A stretch of 64,000 bases of DNA from Acidovorax delafieldii (GCA_002377855.1 DFQQ01000010.1:1-64000), one strand, 5' to 3'. Counted from the stretch's first letter, positions 38,110-47,333 are shown. The notes: generated from the letters alone by a model not told the origin. Numbers and translations are program-made.

Positions 38110-38750
38110 AGGGCGGGTGCCGGGATGTGCCCCCGGCGGGGCACCTTCTTTTCTTGGGTCGCCAAGAAAAGAAGGCAAAAGAAGGCGACCCCAAGTCTGC
38201 GCCCCCTGCGCTGCGCTACGGGGCAAACCTGCGGCGGGGCGGTTGCGGGGTGCGCTGCGGAACTCACTGCGCTGCGCAGCAGCTTCGTTCAGACAGCCGC
38301 AGCGAGTCAGCTCACGAAGCATGGGCGCACTGGCGCCCATGCCACCCCGCAACCGCCCCGCCGCAGGCGCAGCCACAGGGGGTGGACACCCACACGGGTC
38401 ATCGCTGCGCTCGACCCAGCCAGCGCTGCGCCCAGCGCGAGGTGCTTGCGCCCTCAAGACGGGGCCGAGCAACGCGATGGCCCGAATGGATGTTCGGCTG
38501 TTCGGCTGTCCCCGCCCCTCTGTATGCGCCGAGGAGCGCAGCGGCCAGCGGATCAGGGCTCGCGACTGTTTGAGCGCAGCGCAGCGCAGCGAGTTCGAGC
38601 GAGACCCCGCTGGACGCGAGCACCGCAGGTTGCCCGAAGCGAAGCGCAGAGACGCAGACAGCGGGGTCGCCTTTTCTTTGGTGACTTTCTTTTGGCGAAG
38701 CAAAAGAAAGTTACTGCGCCGCCGGGCGCACTCCCCGGCTCCCGCCCCAT
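38110..38750. mobile_element. ~640 bp element with long imperfect terminal inverted repeats, no transposase
   Basis: The left end (from about 38110: GGGCGGGTGCCGGGATGTGC, then CCCCCGGCGGGGCACC) and the reverse complement of the right end (to about 38750) align imperfectly over roughly 150 bp. Each end contains a hairpin: TTCTTTTCTTGGG..AAGAAAAGAAGG near 38145-38175 and ACTTTCTTTTGGC..AAAAGAAAGT near 38684-38712. Each then reads GGCGACCCC and, further in, GTCTGCG and CAACCTGCGG in mirror order. Open frames inside are biased by base composition and resemble no protein I know. It looks like a non-autonomous, MITE-like or structured extragenic element that lies within the efflux operon. No target duplication was identified. 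Confidence 0.65.
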
Positions 38751-38764
38751 GCAAAAGCATGAAG

Positions 38765-38818
38765 CCAAAAGTGCCCCCAGCGCTTATAGGAAAAGCGCTA
38801 CCAGCTACAAAAACAGGA
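38765..38818 (-). repeat. Dispersed palindromic repeat, copy 6 (end of mdtB)
   Basis: CAGCGCTTATAGGAAAAGCGCTACCAGCTAC: an almost perfect AGCGCTT/AAGCGCT stem followed by the AGCTAC half, just beyond the mdtB stop. Confidence 0.75.
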
Positions 38819-38825
38819 GCACCCA

Positions 38826-41800
38826 TCACACGCCCCCCCTGCGCACCCGCCACCGCTCAGCCCACCCCTCAAACGTCAAATAAATCACCGGCGTCGTAAA
38901 CAGCGTGAGCAACTGGCTCACGATCAGCCCCCCCACCATCGTCACCCCCAGCGGATGCCGCAACTCACTGCCCACCCCCCCACCCAACATCAACGGCAAC
39001 GCACCCAGCAGAGCGGCCAACGTCGTCATCAAAATCGGCCGAAACCGCAGCAAACAGGCTTGGTAAATGGCCTCACGCGCAGGCAGCCCCTGATCGCGCT
39101 GAGCCTCCAGCGCAAAGTCGATCATCATGATCGCGTTCTTCTTGACGATGCCAATCAAGAGCACGATGCCGATCACCGCCACGATGTCCACATCCAAGCC
39201 CGCCATCCACAACGCCAACAGCGCACCCACACCAGCCGATGGCAGAGTCGAGAGGATGGTGACCGGGTGGATCGTGCTCTCGTACAGCACCCCCAGCACG
39301 ATGTACATGGTGATGACCGCCGCCAGAATCAGCAGCAGCGTGTTGGACAGCGACGCCTGAAATGCCAGCGCCGCGCCCTGGAAGCTGGTGTCCACCGACA
39401 AAGGCAGCAAGCCCGCCGCACGCGCCGCCGCCTGCTCGGCCTGGATGGCCTTGACGGCGTCGCCCAGTGCCACGCCCGGCGCGGTGTTGAATGAGATGGT
39501 GGCCGCCGGCAGCTGGCCCACATGGTTCACGGCCAGGGGCATAGGGCGTTCTTCCAGGCGGGCCACCGATGACAAAGCCACAGGCTTGCCCGCGCTCGAC
39601 GTGACGTAGATGCTGTTCAAAGCCTCTGGCCCCAGCTTGAATTGCGGCGCCACCTCCAGCACCACGCGGTACTGGTTGGACTGGGTGAAGATGGTGGAGA
39701 TGAGCCGCTGGCCAAAGGCGTTGTACAGCGCGGTGTCGATGCCCGCCACCGTCACGCCCAGGCGGCTGGCCTGGGCGCGGTCGATCTGCACAAAGGCCTG
39801 CAGGCCCTGGTTTTGCAGGTCGCTGGCCACGTCGGCCAGCTGCGGCAAGGCGCGCATGCGCGCCACCAGGTCGGCGGTGCTGGTCTGCAGCTGGGCCATA
39901 TCGGGCGACGAGATCAACAACTGGTACTGCGTGCGCGCCACCCGGTCTTCGATGGTGAGGTCTTGCACCGGCTGGGCATACAAGCGAATGCCTGCCAGGT
40001 CGCGCGTGTCGTCGGCCAGGCGGCGCAGCACCACGGGGGCGCGGTCGCGCTGGTCGTGGGGCTTCAAGTCGATGAGCAAGCGGCCCGTGTTGAGCGTGGT
40101 GTTAGCGCCGTCCACACCGATGAAGGACGACACGCTTTTCACCGCCGGGTCTTTCAGGATGCGCTCTGCCAGCTGCTGCTGGCGCTCGGCCATGGCGGCG
40201 AACGAGATGGATTGGTCGGCCTCCGTCGTAGCCTGCAGCGTGCCGGTGTCTTGCACCGGAAAGAACCCCTTGGGCACCACCAGATACAGCACCACCGTCA
40301 GCACCAGCGTGGCGCCAAACACCAGCCAAGTCAGGCCCCGGCGGCTCAGCACCCATTGCAGTGCGCGGCCATAGTGGGCAATGGTGCGGTCAAAAAACCG
40401 GCCGGTGGCCTGGTACAGGCGGCCGTGGCTTTCTTCGGGCGTGTGGCGCAGCAGGCGGGCGCACAGCATGGGCGTGAGCGTGAGCGACACCACGGCCGAC
40501 AGCAAAATGGCCACTGCCATGGTGATGGCGAACTCATGGAACAGCCGCCCCACCACATCGCCCATGAACAGCAGCGGAATCAGCACCGCAATGAGCGAGA
40601 TGGTGAGCGAGATGATGGTGAAGCCAATCTGCTTGGCCCCCTTGAGCGCGGCCTGCATCGGTGGTTCGCCCTCTTCCACATAGCGGGCAATGTTCTCGAT
40701 CATCACGATGGCGTCGTCCACCACAAAGCCGGTGGAAATCGTCAGCGCCATCAGCGTGAGGTTGTTGATGGAAAAGCCCGCCAGATACATCACGCCTAAC
40801 GTGCCCACCAGTGAAAGTGGCACCGCAAAGCTGGGGATGAGCGTGGCCGACGCACTGCGCAAAAACACAAAGATCACCGCCACCACCAAGCCAATGGCCA
40901 GGGCCAGTTCGACCTGCATGTCTTTGACCGAGGCGCGGATGGTGGTGGTGCGGTCGGTGAGCACCTGCACGTCCATCGACGCGGGCAGCGTGCTTTGCAG
41001 CTGGGGCAGCAAGGCCTTGATGCGGTCCACCGTCTCGATCACATTGGCGCCCGGCTGGCGGCGGATGTTGAGAATGACGCCCGACTTCGATCCCGTCTCT
41101 GGCGTGCCCGCCCAGGCGGCTAGGCGGGTGTTTTCGGCATCGTCTACGGTTTGCGCCACATCGCGCAGGCGGATGGGGTTGCCGTTTTTGAACGCGAGGA
41201 TCAGGTCGCGGTATTCCTGCGCCGACTGCAGCTGGTCGTTGGCGTCGATGGTGGAGGCGCGCGCCGGCCCGTCAAAGCCGCCCTTGGCCTGCTTGACGTT
41301 GGCCGCTGCGATGGCGCTGCGCACGTCTTCGAGCGTCAGGCCCAGGTTGGCCAGCGCGGTGGGGTTGGCCTGGATGCGCACCGCCGGGCGGCGCCCGCCC
41401 GCAATGGCCACCAAGCCCACGCCGTTGACCTGCGAGAGCTTGGGCGCGAGGCGGTTTTCCACCAGGTCGTTCAGGCGAATGACGGGCAGCGAAGGCGATG
41501 TAATGGCCAGCGTGAGCACAGGTGCATCGGCCGGGTTGACCTTGCTGTAGATCGGCGGCATGGGCAGGTCGTTGGGCAGCAGGTTGCTGCCGGCGTTGAT
41601 GGCGGCCTGCACCTGCTGCTCGGCCACGTCCATCGACATGTCCAGCGCAAAACGCAGCGTGATGACCGAGGCCCCGCCCGAGCTGGTGGACGACATTTGC
41701 GACAGGCCCGGCATCTGACCGAACTGGCGCTCCAGCGGGGCGGTGACGTTGGAGGTCATCACATCGGGGCTGGCGCCGGGGTATAGCGTGGTGACCTGGA

Positions 41801-41933
41801 TGGTGGGGTAGTCCACCTCGGGCAGGGCCGAGATGGGCAGCAGCCGGTACGCCAGCATGCCTGCAATGAGCAGTGCCACCATCAAGAGCGAAGTGGCGAT
41901 GGGGCGCAGGATGAAGAGGCGAGACAGGTTCAT
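38826..41933 (-). CDS. mdtB: RND multidrug efflux pump subunit, MdtB type
   Basis: An inner-membrane RND transporter of 1035 residues, the partner of MdtC. It opens MNLSRLFILRPIATSLLMVA, as MdtB does. GFVVDDAIVMIENI carries the helix-4 Asp-Asp pair, and the last helices hold AIMMIDFALEAQRDQG. It follows the adaptor gene by 90 bp on the - strand. The 1.1 kb gap before mdtC contains only repeats and shows no clear terminator apart from the inverted-repeat structures, which could reduce read-through and shift pump stoichiometry. Confidence 0.93.
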   Translation of the reverse strand: MNLSRLFILRPIATSLLMVALLIAGMLAYRLLPISALPEVDYPTIQVTTLYPGASPDVMTSNVTAPLERQFGQMPGLSQMSSTSSGGASVITLRFALDMSMDVAEQQVQAAINAGSNLLPNDLPMPPIYSKVNPADAPVLTLAITSPSLPVIRLNDLVENRLAPKLSQVNGVGLVAIAGGRRPAVRIQANPTALANLGLTLEDVRSAIAAANVKQAKGGFDGPARASTIDANDQLQSAQEYRDLILAFKNGNPIRLRDVAQTVDDAENTRLAAWAGTPETGSKSGVILNIRRQPGANVIETVDRIKALLPQLQSTLPASMDVQVLTDRTTTIRASVKDMQVELALAIGLVVAVIFVFLRSASATLIPSFAVPLSLVGTLGVMYLAGFSINNLTLMALTISTGFVVDDAIVMIENIARYVEEGEPPMQAALKGAKQIGFTIISLTISLIAVLIPLLFMGDVVGRLFHEFAITMAVAILLSAVVSLTLTPMLCARLLRHTPEESHGRLYQATGRFFDRTIAHYGRALQWVLSRRGLTWLVFGATLVLTVVLYLVVPKGFFPVQDTGTLQATTEADQSISFAAMAERQQQLAERILKDPAVKSVSSFIGVDGANTTLNTGRLLIDLKPHDQRDRAPVVLRRLADDTRDLAGIRLYAQPVQDLTIEDRVARTQYQLLISSPDMAQLQTSTADLVARMRALPQLADVASDLQNQGLQAFVQIDRAQASRLGVTVAGIDTALYNAFGQRLISTIFTQSNQYRVVLEVAPQFKLGPEALNSIYVTSSAGKPVALSSVARLEERPMPLAVNHVGQLPAATISFNTAPGVALGDAVKAIQAEQAAARAAGLLPLSVDTSFQGAALAFQASLSNTLLLILAAVITMYIVLGVLYESTIHPVTILSTLPSAGVGALLALWMAGLDVDIVAVIGIVLLIGIVKKNAIMMIDFALEAQRDQGLPAREAIYQACLLRFRPILMTTLAALLGALPLMLGGGVGSELRHPLGVTMVGGLIVSQLLTLFTTPVIYLTFEGWAERWRVRRGGV

Positions 41934-42023
41934 AGCAGCAGGGGCAAATACGGCAAGGGCAGCAGCAAGAGCGGGGACAACAGCCGGGCCAGCGTTATGC
42001 GGTGAATGAAGGCCCGCAACCGC

Positions 42024-43517
42024 TCAGCGCGAGGCTGCAGGTGCAGGTGCCGAACCAGCGGTGGCAGGTGCTGCAGATGCAGGAGCGCTGGCACGCGATG
42101 CGCCAGCCGCCGGGGCAGCTTCTGCCGCAGCCGCGCCGCTGGCCGCCCCCTGCAGGCCTGCAGGGGCCTGCGCGCGCCGGTTGCGGAAGAAGGCGCGGCG
42201 TTCTTCCTGCGACATCTTGGCGACCTGCTCGCGCTCCTGCGGGGTCAGGCTGGCCATCAGCGCTGCGCGCCGGGCACCCGCGTCCTGAGAGGCCGCGTCG
42301 GCGCGGGTCGCCGCAGCCGCATCAATCACGGCCACCTTGGCGCCCTCGCGCAGGCGGTCGATGCCATCGGTCACCACCTGCTCGCCGTCTTGCAACTCGC
42401 CTTCCACGCTCACGCGGTCGCCATCGGCCACGCCCACACGAATACGCCGCTGGGTTACGGTGCCGTCAGGGCGCACCAGGTACACATAGTTGTTTTGCAC
42501 CGCCGTGCTGGGCACCGTGAGCACGTCTTTGAGGAGGTCGACCTGCAGCTTCACGTTGACGAACTGGTTGGGAAAGAGCACGCCGTCTTCGTTGTCAAAC
42601 GCCGCCTTGGCCTTGATCGTGCCGGTGGTGGCGTCGATGGCGTTATCCACGGCGCCCAGGCGGCCACGCGCCAAGCGCTGCTTTTGGTCGCGGTCCCACA
42701 GCTCCACCGGCAGGCTGGCGCCGCTGGCCAGGCGCTGGTTGATGACGACCAACTGCGCCTCGGGCACCGAGAACACCGCATCAATGGGGCGCACCTGGGT
42801 GATGGTGACGATACCCGCAGCATCTGACGGACCGACCACATTGCCCCGGTCGGCCTGGCGCAAGCCCAATCGCCCGGCGATGGGCGCGGTGATGCGGGTG
42901 TAGCTCAGCTGCAGCTTGGCGGCATCCACCTGTGCTTGATTGGCCGCCACGGTGCCTTCCAGCTGGCGCACCAGGGCTTTCTGGGTGTCTACCTGCTGGC
43001 TGGCGATGGAGTCTTTGGCCAGCAGATCCTGGTAGCGCTGCAGATCCAGCTGCGCGTTTTTGAGCTGCGCCTGGTCACGCTGCAAGTTGCCCTGCGCCTG
43101 GGTCAGCGTAGCCTGGTAGCTGCGGGGGTCGATCTCGGCCAGGAGTTGCCCGGCTTTGACCTCTTCGCCTTCCTTGAACCTGATGGAAAGCAGCTCTCCA
43201 CTGGCCTTGGCGCGCACCACGGCAGTGGCGCGGGCGTTCATGGTGCCGATGGCACTGACCATGACGCGGACGTCCTGCCGCTGGACGACGCCCACCGACA
43301 CCGGCTGTGCGGCACCCGACCCGCTGAAGCGACCGGGTGGACGGGCCGCAGCTGCAGGCGCGGCGCTCTCCCCACTGCTCGCTGGCGCCTTCTGCATCCA
43401 CCACCATGCTCCGCCAGCGGCCAATACCAGCAGGAGGAGCGAGATGAACCACCAGCGAGCACGGCCCCTTTGGCGTGCGTCAGACAGGGCGGGCAGAGTC
43501 AGGAATGGGGTGGGCAT
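42024..43517 (-). CDS. mdtA: RND efflux periplasmic adaptor subunit, MdtA type
   Basis: A membrane-fusion protein of 497 residues. One N-terminal anchor helix (WWFISLLLLVLAAGGAWWW) precedes the barrel-sandwich/lipoyl halves (ASGELLSIRFKEGEEVKAGQ and RITAPIAGRLGLRQADRGN) split by a coiled coil at about 130-200, then beta-barrel and membrane-proximal domains. The C-terminal 100 residues are unusual: a charged stretch (LTPQEREQVAKMSQEERRAF) followed by about 55 residues made almost wholly of Ala, Pro, Ser and Gly. It is the first gene of the mdtA-mdtB-mdtC-channel operon; no local regulator gene is present. Confidence 0.93.
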   Translation of the reverse strand: MPTPFLTLPALSDARQRGRARWWFISLLLLVLAAGGAWWWMQKAPASSGESAAPAAAARPPGRFSGSGAAQPVSVGVVQRQDVRVMVSAIGTMNARATAVVRAKASGELLSIRFKEGEEVKAGQLLAEIDPRSYQATLTQAQGNLQRDQAQLKNAQLDLQRYQDLLAKDSIASQQVDTQKALVRQLEGTVAANQAQVDAAKLQLSYTRITAPIAGRLGLRQADRGNVVGPSDAAGIVTITQVRPIDAVFSVPEAQLVVINQRLASGASLPVELWDRDQKQRLARGRLGAVDNAIDATTGTIKAKAAFDNEDGVLFPNQFVNVKLQVDLLKDVLTVPSTAVQNNYVYLVRPDGTVTQRRIRVGVADGDRVSVEGELQDGEQVVTDGIDRLREGAKVAVIDAAAATRADAASQDAGARRAALMASLTPQEREQVAKMSQEERRAFFRNRRAQAPAGLQGAASGAAAAEAAPAAGASRASAPASAAPATAGSAPAPAASR

Positions 43518-43704
43518 GGGGCAAAGCGGGCGGCTGAAGGCCGAAGCAAAACGTTGACTGGATCAATATGGTAGCCACCAGCCCCGCCCCACCGCAGGGA
43601 CCAACGCAGGATTTACCCAGGCTTTACCGCCCGGCAGACCCGTCAGCGCCGGGTGGTGAACAACAGGCCACCTACTCCCATGAAAAATCAGTCCGTGGCT
43701 TTGT

Positions 43705-44100
43705 TCAGGCAGGCCACGCCTCAACAGGTACGTATGAAGCGACGGATCTGGCGCCCGCGTGCGGCTTGCACCGTTGTGGAGACGCATTGAGCCAGCAGGC
43801 AGACAGGGCGGAGCACAAAGAACTGCAATGCCGCCGGTCTTGCGGGGTTGATGAACTGCGGGAAGACGGCAGCGAACAGCACGAAGGCTTGGGATTCGTG
43901 GCGCCCAGCAGGAATTCCTGCATGATCAAAGGCCATCACCGCAAGGACGTCTGGCCCTGAGGAGCTTCACCACCATTCAACATTTGCAGCCCTGCCAACT
44001 CCCGGGTGCGCCATGCGCGCCAGCCCATCCAGAACAGGTAGGACGCGCCGACCCAGGGCGATGGCGACGGCTACCGGGATAAAAAGCAGAGCATCCGTGC
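43705..44100 (-). pseudogene. Decayed LysE/RhtB-family exporter
   Basis: Fragments of a LysE-type amino-acid exporter appear in changing frames on the - strand: LLFIPVAVAIALG, then GASYLFWMGWRAWRTRE in another frame, an in-frame stop, then FLLGATNPK, and after another shift AFVLFAAVFPQFINPARPA. The order matches a LysE protein (GAxYLxxxG, then NPKxxLFFxAxxPQF), but at least two frameshifts and one stop separate the pieces, and the N-terminal start is missing. The wider gap 43518-44176 has no other supported gene; the forward frame at 43568-43960 is a shadow. Confidence 0.7.
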
Positions 44101-44176
44101 AGTGATCCTCCGATGGCGAGGTGTAGGCGCCGCAGCGGGCCTCTACAGCACCTTGGATTCCCCCCTGCCGCGCCTG

Positions 44177-44809
44177 CTATGCCTGGGTCAGCTCCACCAC
44201 ATGCTGCCAGGGCACCCCTGCCAAAGGCGCGTAGTGGGCCACTACCACTGCGCGCTCAGCGTCGCGGCTGCACTCGCTCAGCGCACGAGCCAGGTAGGCC
44301 ACCGATGGCTTATCCAGCCCGGCTATGGGGTCGTCTATCAGCGTCAGGGCAGCTTGGCTGGCCAGGGCTGCGGCCATGCAGACTTTGCGCCGCGTGCCCG
44401 TAGAAAGAGCGTAGAAGGTCTTGTCCAGATGCTCGTCCAATGCAAAACCCTCCACGTGACGACTCAAGGCACCGCCATCCCAACAGGCATGTCGCGTGGC
44501 CTGCTCCTGCAGCCAGTTCCGGGCGGTAACCGTGTCCAGGGCGTCGGCGCGGGGATCGGCAAAAAAGACCTGCGCGCAGTAGGCCCGACGCTGCCGCACC
44601 GCATCCACACCACAGAGATGAATGTGGCCTTGCTGCGGTTCCAATTGCGTGGCCAGCAAACGCAGCAGGGTGGTTTTGCCAGTGCTCTCGTCGCCACACA
44701 CCATCGTCAGCCCTGGCCCCCAAAGCGCATTGAAACCACGGAAGACGCTGCACTGCGGGTATCCGAAATGGAGGTCATCAACGGACAGCAAAGAGGGTAA
44801 CTGGGACAT
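44177..44809 (-). CDS. Stand-alone ABC ATPase with a degenerate signature
   Basis: A single nucleotide-binding domain of 210 residues. The Walker A motif is GDESTGKTT, the signature reads ALSTGTRRKV instead of LSGGQ, and Walker B LTLIDDPIAGLD has Asp in place of the catalytic Glu. The switch His is in VVVAHY. These features resemble the CcmA/heterodimer-type ATPases that energise export of small molecules. No permease or other transport gene is adjacent; its neighbour upstream is a divergent small protein. It may work with a remote permease or have a non-transport role. The start at MSQLPSLLSVDD was chosen by domain position. Confidence 0.75.
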   Translation of the reverse strand: MSQLPSLLSVDDLHFGYPQCSVFRGFNALWGPGLTMVCGDESTGKTTLLRLLATQLEPQQGHIHLCGVDAVRQRRAYCAQVFFADPRADALDTVTARNWLQEQATRHACWDGGALSRHVEGFALDEHLDKTFYALSTGTRRKVCMAAALASQAALTLIDDPIAGLDKPSVAYLARALSECSRDAERAVVVAHYAPLAGVPWQHVVELTQA

Positions 44810-44931
44810 GGAACAGGCGCGATGGCTTTGAAGACAGCTAACCCCGCAAAGGGGCAGCCGCCCATTGTGCCCGCGAGCCCAGCCCGACCGCAGCACAATG
44901 CGCGCTACAAAAACAACGCCCCGCCACCACC

Positions 44932-45300
44932 ATGACGCTCAACTATCTAGATTTCGACTACAGCGAAGACGATGAGGGCACCGGCACCTTCGATGCAATG
45001 GCCAGTGTCGCCGAGCACCATTGGGGCCGCCTGCAAGGTGAAGTCATCCGGGTACTCAACTGGTGCATGGAGCAGTTTCCTGAAGGCCCCGCACCGGTGG
45101 AGGAAGGAGGGAACTGGCAGTACGACCTGCAAGGCACGCAAGAAGTCAGCACGCCCCTGACTCTGCACTTCGACCCCGCAGCGGGAACCGTTGAGCGCCA
45201 CTCAGCAACGCCAGGTACCCCGCGCCTTACGCTCACCCTGAGCCTCAGCGGCAGTCCGCAGTTCTGCGAAGCGTTTCGTTCGGCATTCGGGCAGGAATAA
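44932..45300 (+). CDS. Conserved hypothetical small protein
   Basis: A soluble, acidic protein of 122 residues beginning MTLNYLDFDYSEDDEG. No signal peptide, membrane helix or known motif is visible. The mixed helix (HHWGRLQGEVIRVLNWCMEQ) and strand pattern suggests a folded domain rather than a spurious frame. It is divergent from the ABC ATPase (about 120 bp apart) and might share its promoter region. No function can be assigned. Confidence 0.65.
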   Translation: MTLNYLDFDYSEDDEGTGTFDAMASVAEHHWGRLQGEVIRVLNWCMEQFPEGPAPVEEGGNWQYDLQGTQEVSTPLTLHFDPAAGTVERHSATPGTPRLTLTLSLSGSPQFCEAFRSAFGQE

Positions 45301-45449
45301 GGGCTGCGGCCGGGCGCTCAGGTCCTCGGGGATGTCCGGACAGGCAAAGCCCCCAAAGGCTCTGGGGAAAAACGCATCCCGCAGCGGGCGACCTCACCCA
45401 ACGCTACATTCGGCAACTTATTGGTTCACCAAACGACTGGAGAGTAACA

Positions 45450-46418
45450 ATGCTGAAACGCCGCCTATTTCTGGGTGCCGGCCTGGGTGCTTGCGCTTAC
45501 GCTGCTGGTTCATTCGTCCCCGTGTGGGCGCAGAGTGCCCCCAACCTGGGCACACCGGCGCTGCCCTCGCCAGGGTTCCGGCGCACCAAGGTGGGCGATG
45601 TGGAGGTGATTGCCGTTATCGACGGCATTGCACGGCGCCCGTTGGGCGAGGAGTTTGTGAAAAACGCCCCATTGGCAGAGGTCCGGGCGCTGCTCACGTC
45701 GCAGGGTTTGCCCACGGACTACATTGATGTGCCTTTCACGCCTTTCGTGGTGATTGCTGGCGGACGCAAGGTGCTCATTGACACCGGGCTGGGGGAATTT
45801 GGCGGCCCCAACGCCGGCAAGCTGCTGGAAAACCTGCGTGCTGCGGGTGTCCCGGCGTCTGATATCGACACGGTGCTCATCAGCCACTTCCACGGCGACC
45901 ACATCAACGGCCTGCGCAACAAGGCGGGCGAACTGGCGTTTCCCAAGGCCAAGGTGATGGTTCCCGCGGCAGAGTACGCCTTCTGGATGGACGATGCAAA
46001 GATGGCCGCCGCGCCCGCTGGACAAAAAGGTGCGTTTGAGAACGCGCGCCGCACGTTCAGCACCATGGCGCCCGACATGCTGGTGCAGTTTGCGGCCGGT
46101 GCCGAAGTGTTGCCAGGCATCCGCTCGGTGGCAGCCTACGGGCACACACCAGGCCACACGCTGTTTGAAGTGGCCTCCGCGGGACAGAGCTTCTTTTACC
46201 TCGCCGATCTGACCAATGTTCCGGCGCTCTTTGCACGAAACCCCGACTGGGCCGTGACGTTCGATATGGATGCAGAAGCGGCTCGCAAAGTACGCCGCGA
46301 GGTCTTTGCGCGCGTGACGGCGAGCAAGGCATTGGTGGGAGGCTTTCACTTTCCTTTCCCGGCCTTCGGAAGGATTGCTGCGTCAGGCAACGGCTACGCA
46401 TTCGAGCCTATGGCGTGA
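45450..46418 (+). CDS. Exported MBL-fold metallo-hydrolase
   Basis: A product of 322 residues. The N-terminus has a twin-arginine-like signal (KRRLFLGAGLG, then a hydrophobic run to VWAQ), indicating export in folded form. The metallo-beta-lactamase fold carries the metal motif SHFHGDHINGL, a later His in YGHTPGHTLFEV, an Asp in FFYLADLTN and a C-terminal GGFHFPFP. The group resembles quorum-quenching-like and hydrolytic MBL proteins; the substrate is unknown. A GGAGAG ribosome site precedes the ATG. Its TGA overlaps the GTG start of the next gene, a histidine-phosphatase protein that also looks Tat-exported. Confidence 0.88.
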   Translation: MLKRRLFLGAGLGACAYAAGSFVPVWAQSAPNLGTPALPSPGFRRTKVGDVEVIAVIDGIARRPLGEEFVKNAPLAEVRALLTSQGLPTDYIDVPFTPFVVIAGGRKVLIDTGLGEFGGPNAGKLLENLRAAGVPASDIDTVLISHFHGDHINGLRNKAGELAFPKAKVMVPAAEYAFWMDDAKMAAAPAGQKGAFENARRTFSTMAPDMLVQFAAGAEVLPGIRSVAAYGHTPGHTLFEVASAGQSFFYLADLTNVPALFARNPDWAVTFDMDAEAARKVRREVFARVTASKALVGGFHFPFPAFGRIAASGNGYAFEPMA

Positions 46419-47011
46419 CAGGCGGCGCCCACGAAGGGCTCCTTTCACGCCGCGCGCTGCTGGGGGCGGGATGCGGACTGGCGATGGCGGGGGCCTGGGC
46501 AGAGAGCCAGGGGTCGCCGCAAGCCCTGCTGCGCACCGGTGGAGTAGTGGTGGCCTTCCGGCATGCCGCGGCACCCGGGTCTTTCGATCCGCCCGAGTTC
46601 CAGCTCGGCAACTGCCGCACGCAACGCAACCTGAGTGCGCAAGGCCGGCTTCAGGCGCGGCGCATGGGCGAATGGTTTGCCCGGCATCGGCTCCATCCGG
46701 CCCATGTGAGATCCAGCCCTTGGTGCCGGTGCATTGACACCGCCACACTGGCATTTGGTGCGCCCGAAGTCTGGCCTGCACTGGGCTCACCCTACGGTGC
46801 TCCCGAAACCACCGGAGCGCGGCATCTGCAGGAGCTGCGGGCCGCGCTGGAAGCAACAACCCGGCAGCCGGGACGTTTCGAGGTCTGGGTCACCCATATG
46901 TTTGTCTTGCAAGATCTTGCAGGAGTCCATACATCTTCGGGCGAGGGCTTGCTGCTGCAGGCACAGCCGTCCGGATCGGCTCGGGTGCTGGCGCGTCTGT
47001 CAATTGCCTGA
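46415..47011 (+). CDS. Exported histidine phosphatase (phosphoglycerate-mutase-like) protein
   Basis: A product of 198 residues. A likely twin-arginine signal (SRRALLGAGCGLAMAGAWA) precedes a small histidine-phosphatase domain. The phospho-accepting RH motif is in VVAFRHAAAPG, a second Arg in HVRSSPWCRC, and the partner His in VWVTHMFVLQDL. The start is a GTG overlapping the MBL stop (GTGA), so it is translationally coupled. Substrate unknown; similar exported proteins include phytase-like and SixA-like enzymes. The pair probably acts in the periplasm. Confidence 0.8.
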   Translation: MTGGAHEGLLSRRALLGAGCGLAMAGAWAESQGSPQALLRTGGVVVAFRHAAAPGSFDPPEFQLGNCRTQRNLSAQGRLQARRMGEWFARHRLHPAHVRSSPWCRCIDTATLAFGAPEVWPALGSPYGAPETTGARHLQELRAALEATTRQPGRFEVWVTHMFVLQDLAGVHTSSGEGLLLQAQPSGSARVLARLSIA

Positions 47012-47138
47012 AAGACGGCGGGTTCGTGATGCCCTCGCGGGGCGGAACTCCCGATGACGCAGACAACCTTTTTCTGGCCAGCAGGTGCGACCTATGGCCT
47101 AATAGCTGTTTTTCCACCATTTTTTCCAGAGAACTTCC

Positions 47139-47309
47139 ATGGGCAACAAGATCGTTACCGAAGCAGACCGCAAGCGCACTCCCCGCCCCCAGCCCCTGCC
47201 AGGCTACACCCTGCAAACCCCCGGCCGTGGCCAGCGCGTGAGCCTGGAACGTGGCGTTGCTACCCGCAGCAAGAAGAACCCTGGCAAGCGCTCCAAGAAG
47301 GGCGGCTGA
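47139..47309 (+). CDS. Small basic hypothetical protein (56 residues)
   Basis: A short open frame reading MGNKIVTEADRKRTPRPQPL... and ending in a lysine-rich tail (RSKKNPGKRSKKGG). About a quarter of its residues are Lys or Arg, which suggests nucleic-acid or ribosome binding, but I recognise no family. The frame is closely followed (25 bp) by a strong terminator, which supports it as a real transcription unit. It is separate from the neighbouring phosphatase gene by 127 bp. Confidence 0.65.
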   Translation: MGNKIVTEADRKRTPRPQPLPGYTLQTPGRGQRVSLERGVATRSKKNPGKRSKKGG

Positions 47310-47333
47310 AGCCCTCTGTGGGCCTTACGAGGC

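Noticed and set aside
38098..38899. Several overlapping 130-260-codon frames in the repeat zone
   Set aside because: They follow the base composition of the inverted-repeat element, overlap each other in several frames and match no protein family.
43568..43960. A 130-codon + strand frame in the mdtA-ABC ATPase gap
   Set aside because: It lies antisense to the LysE relic and has no motif or ribosome site.
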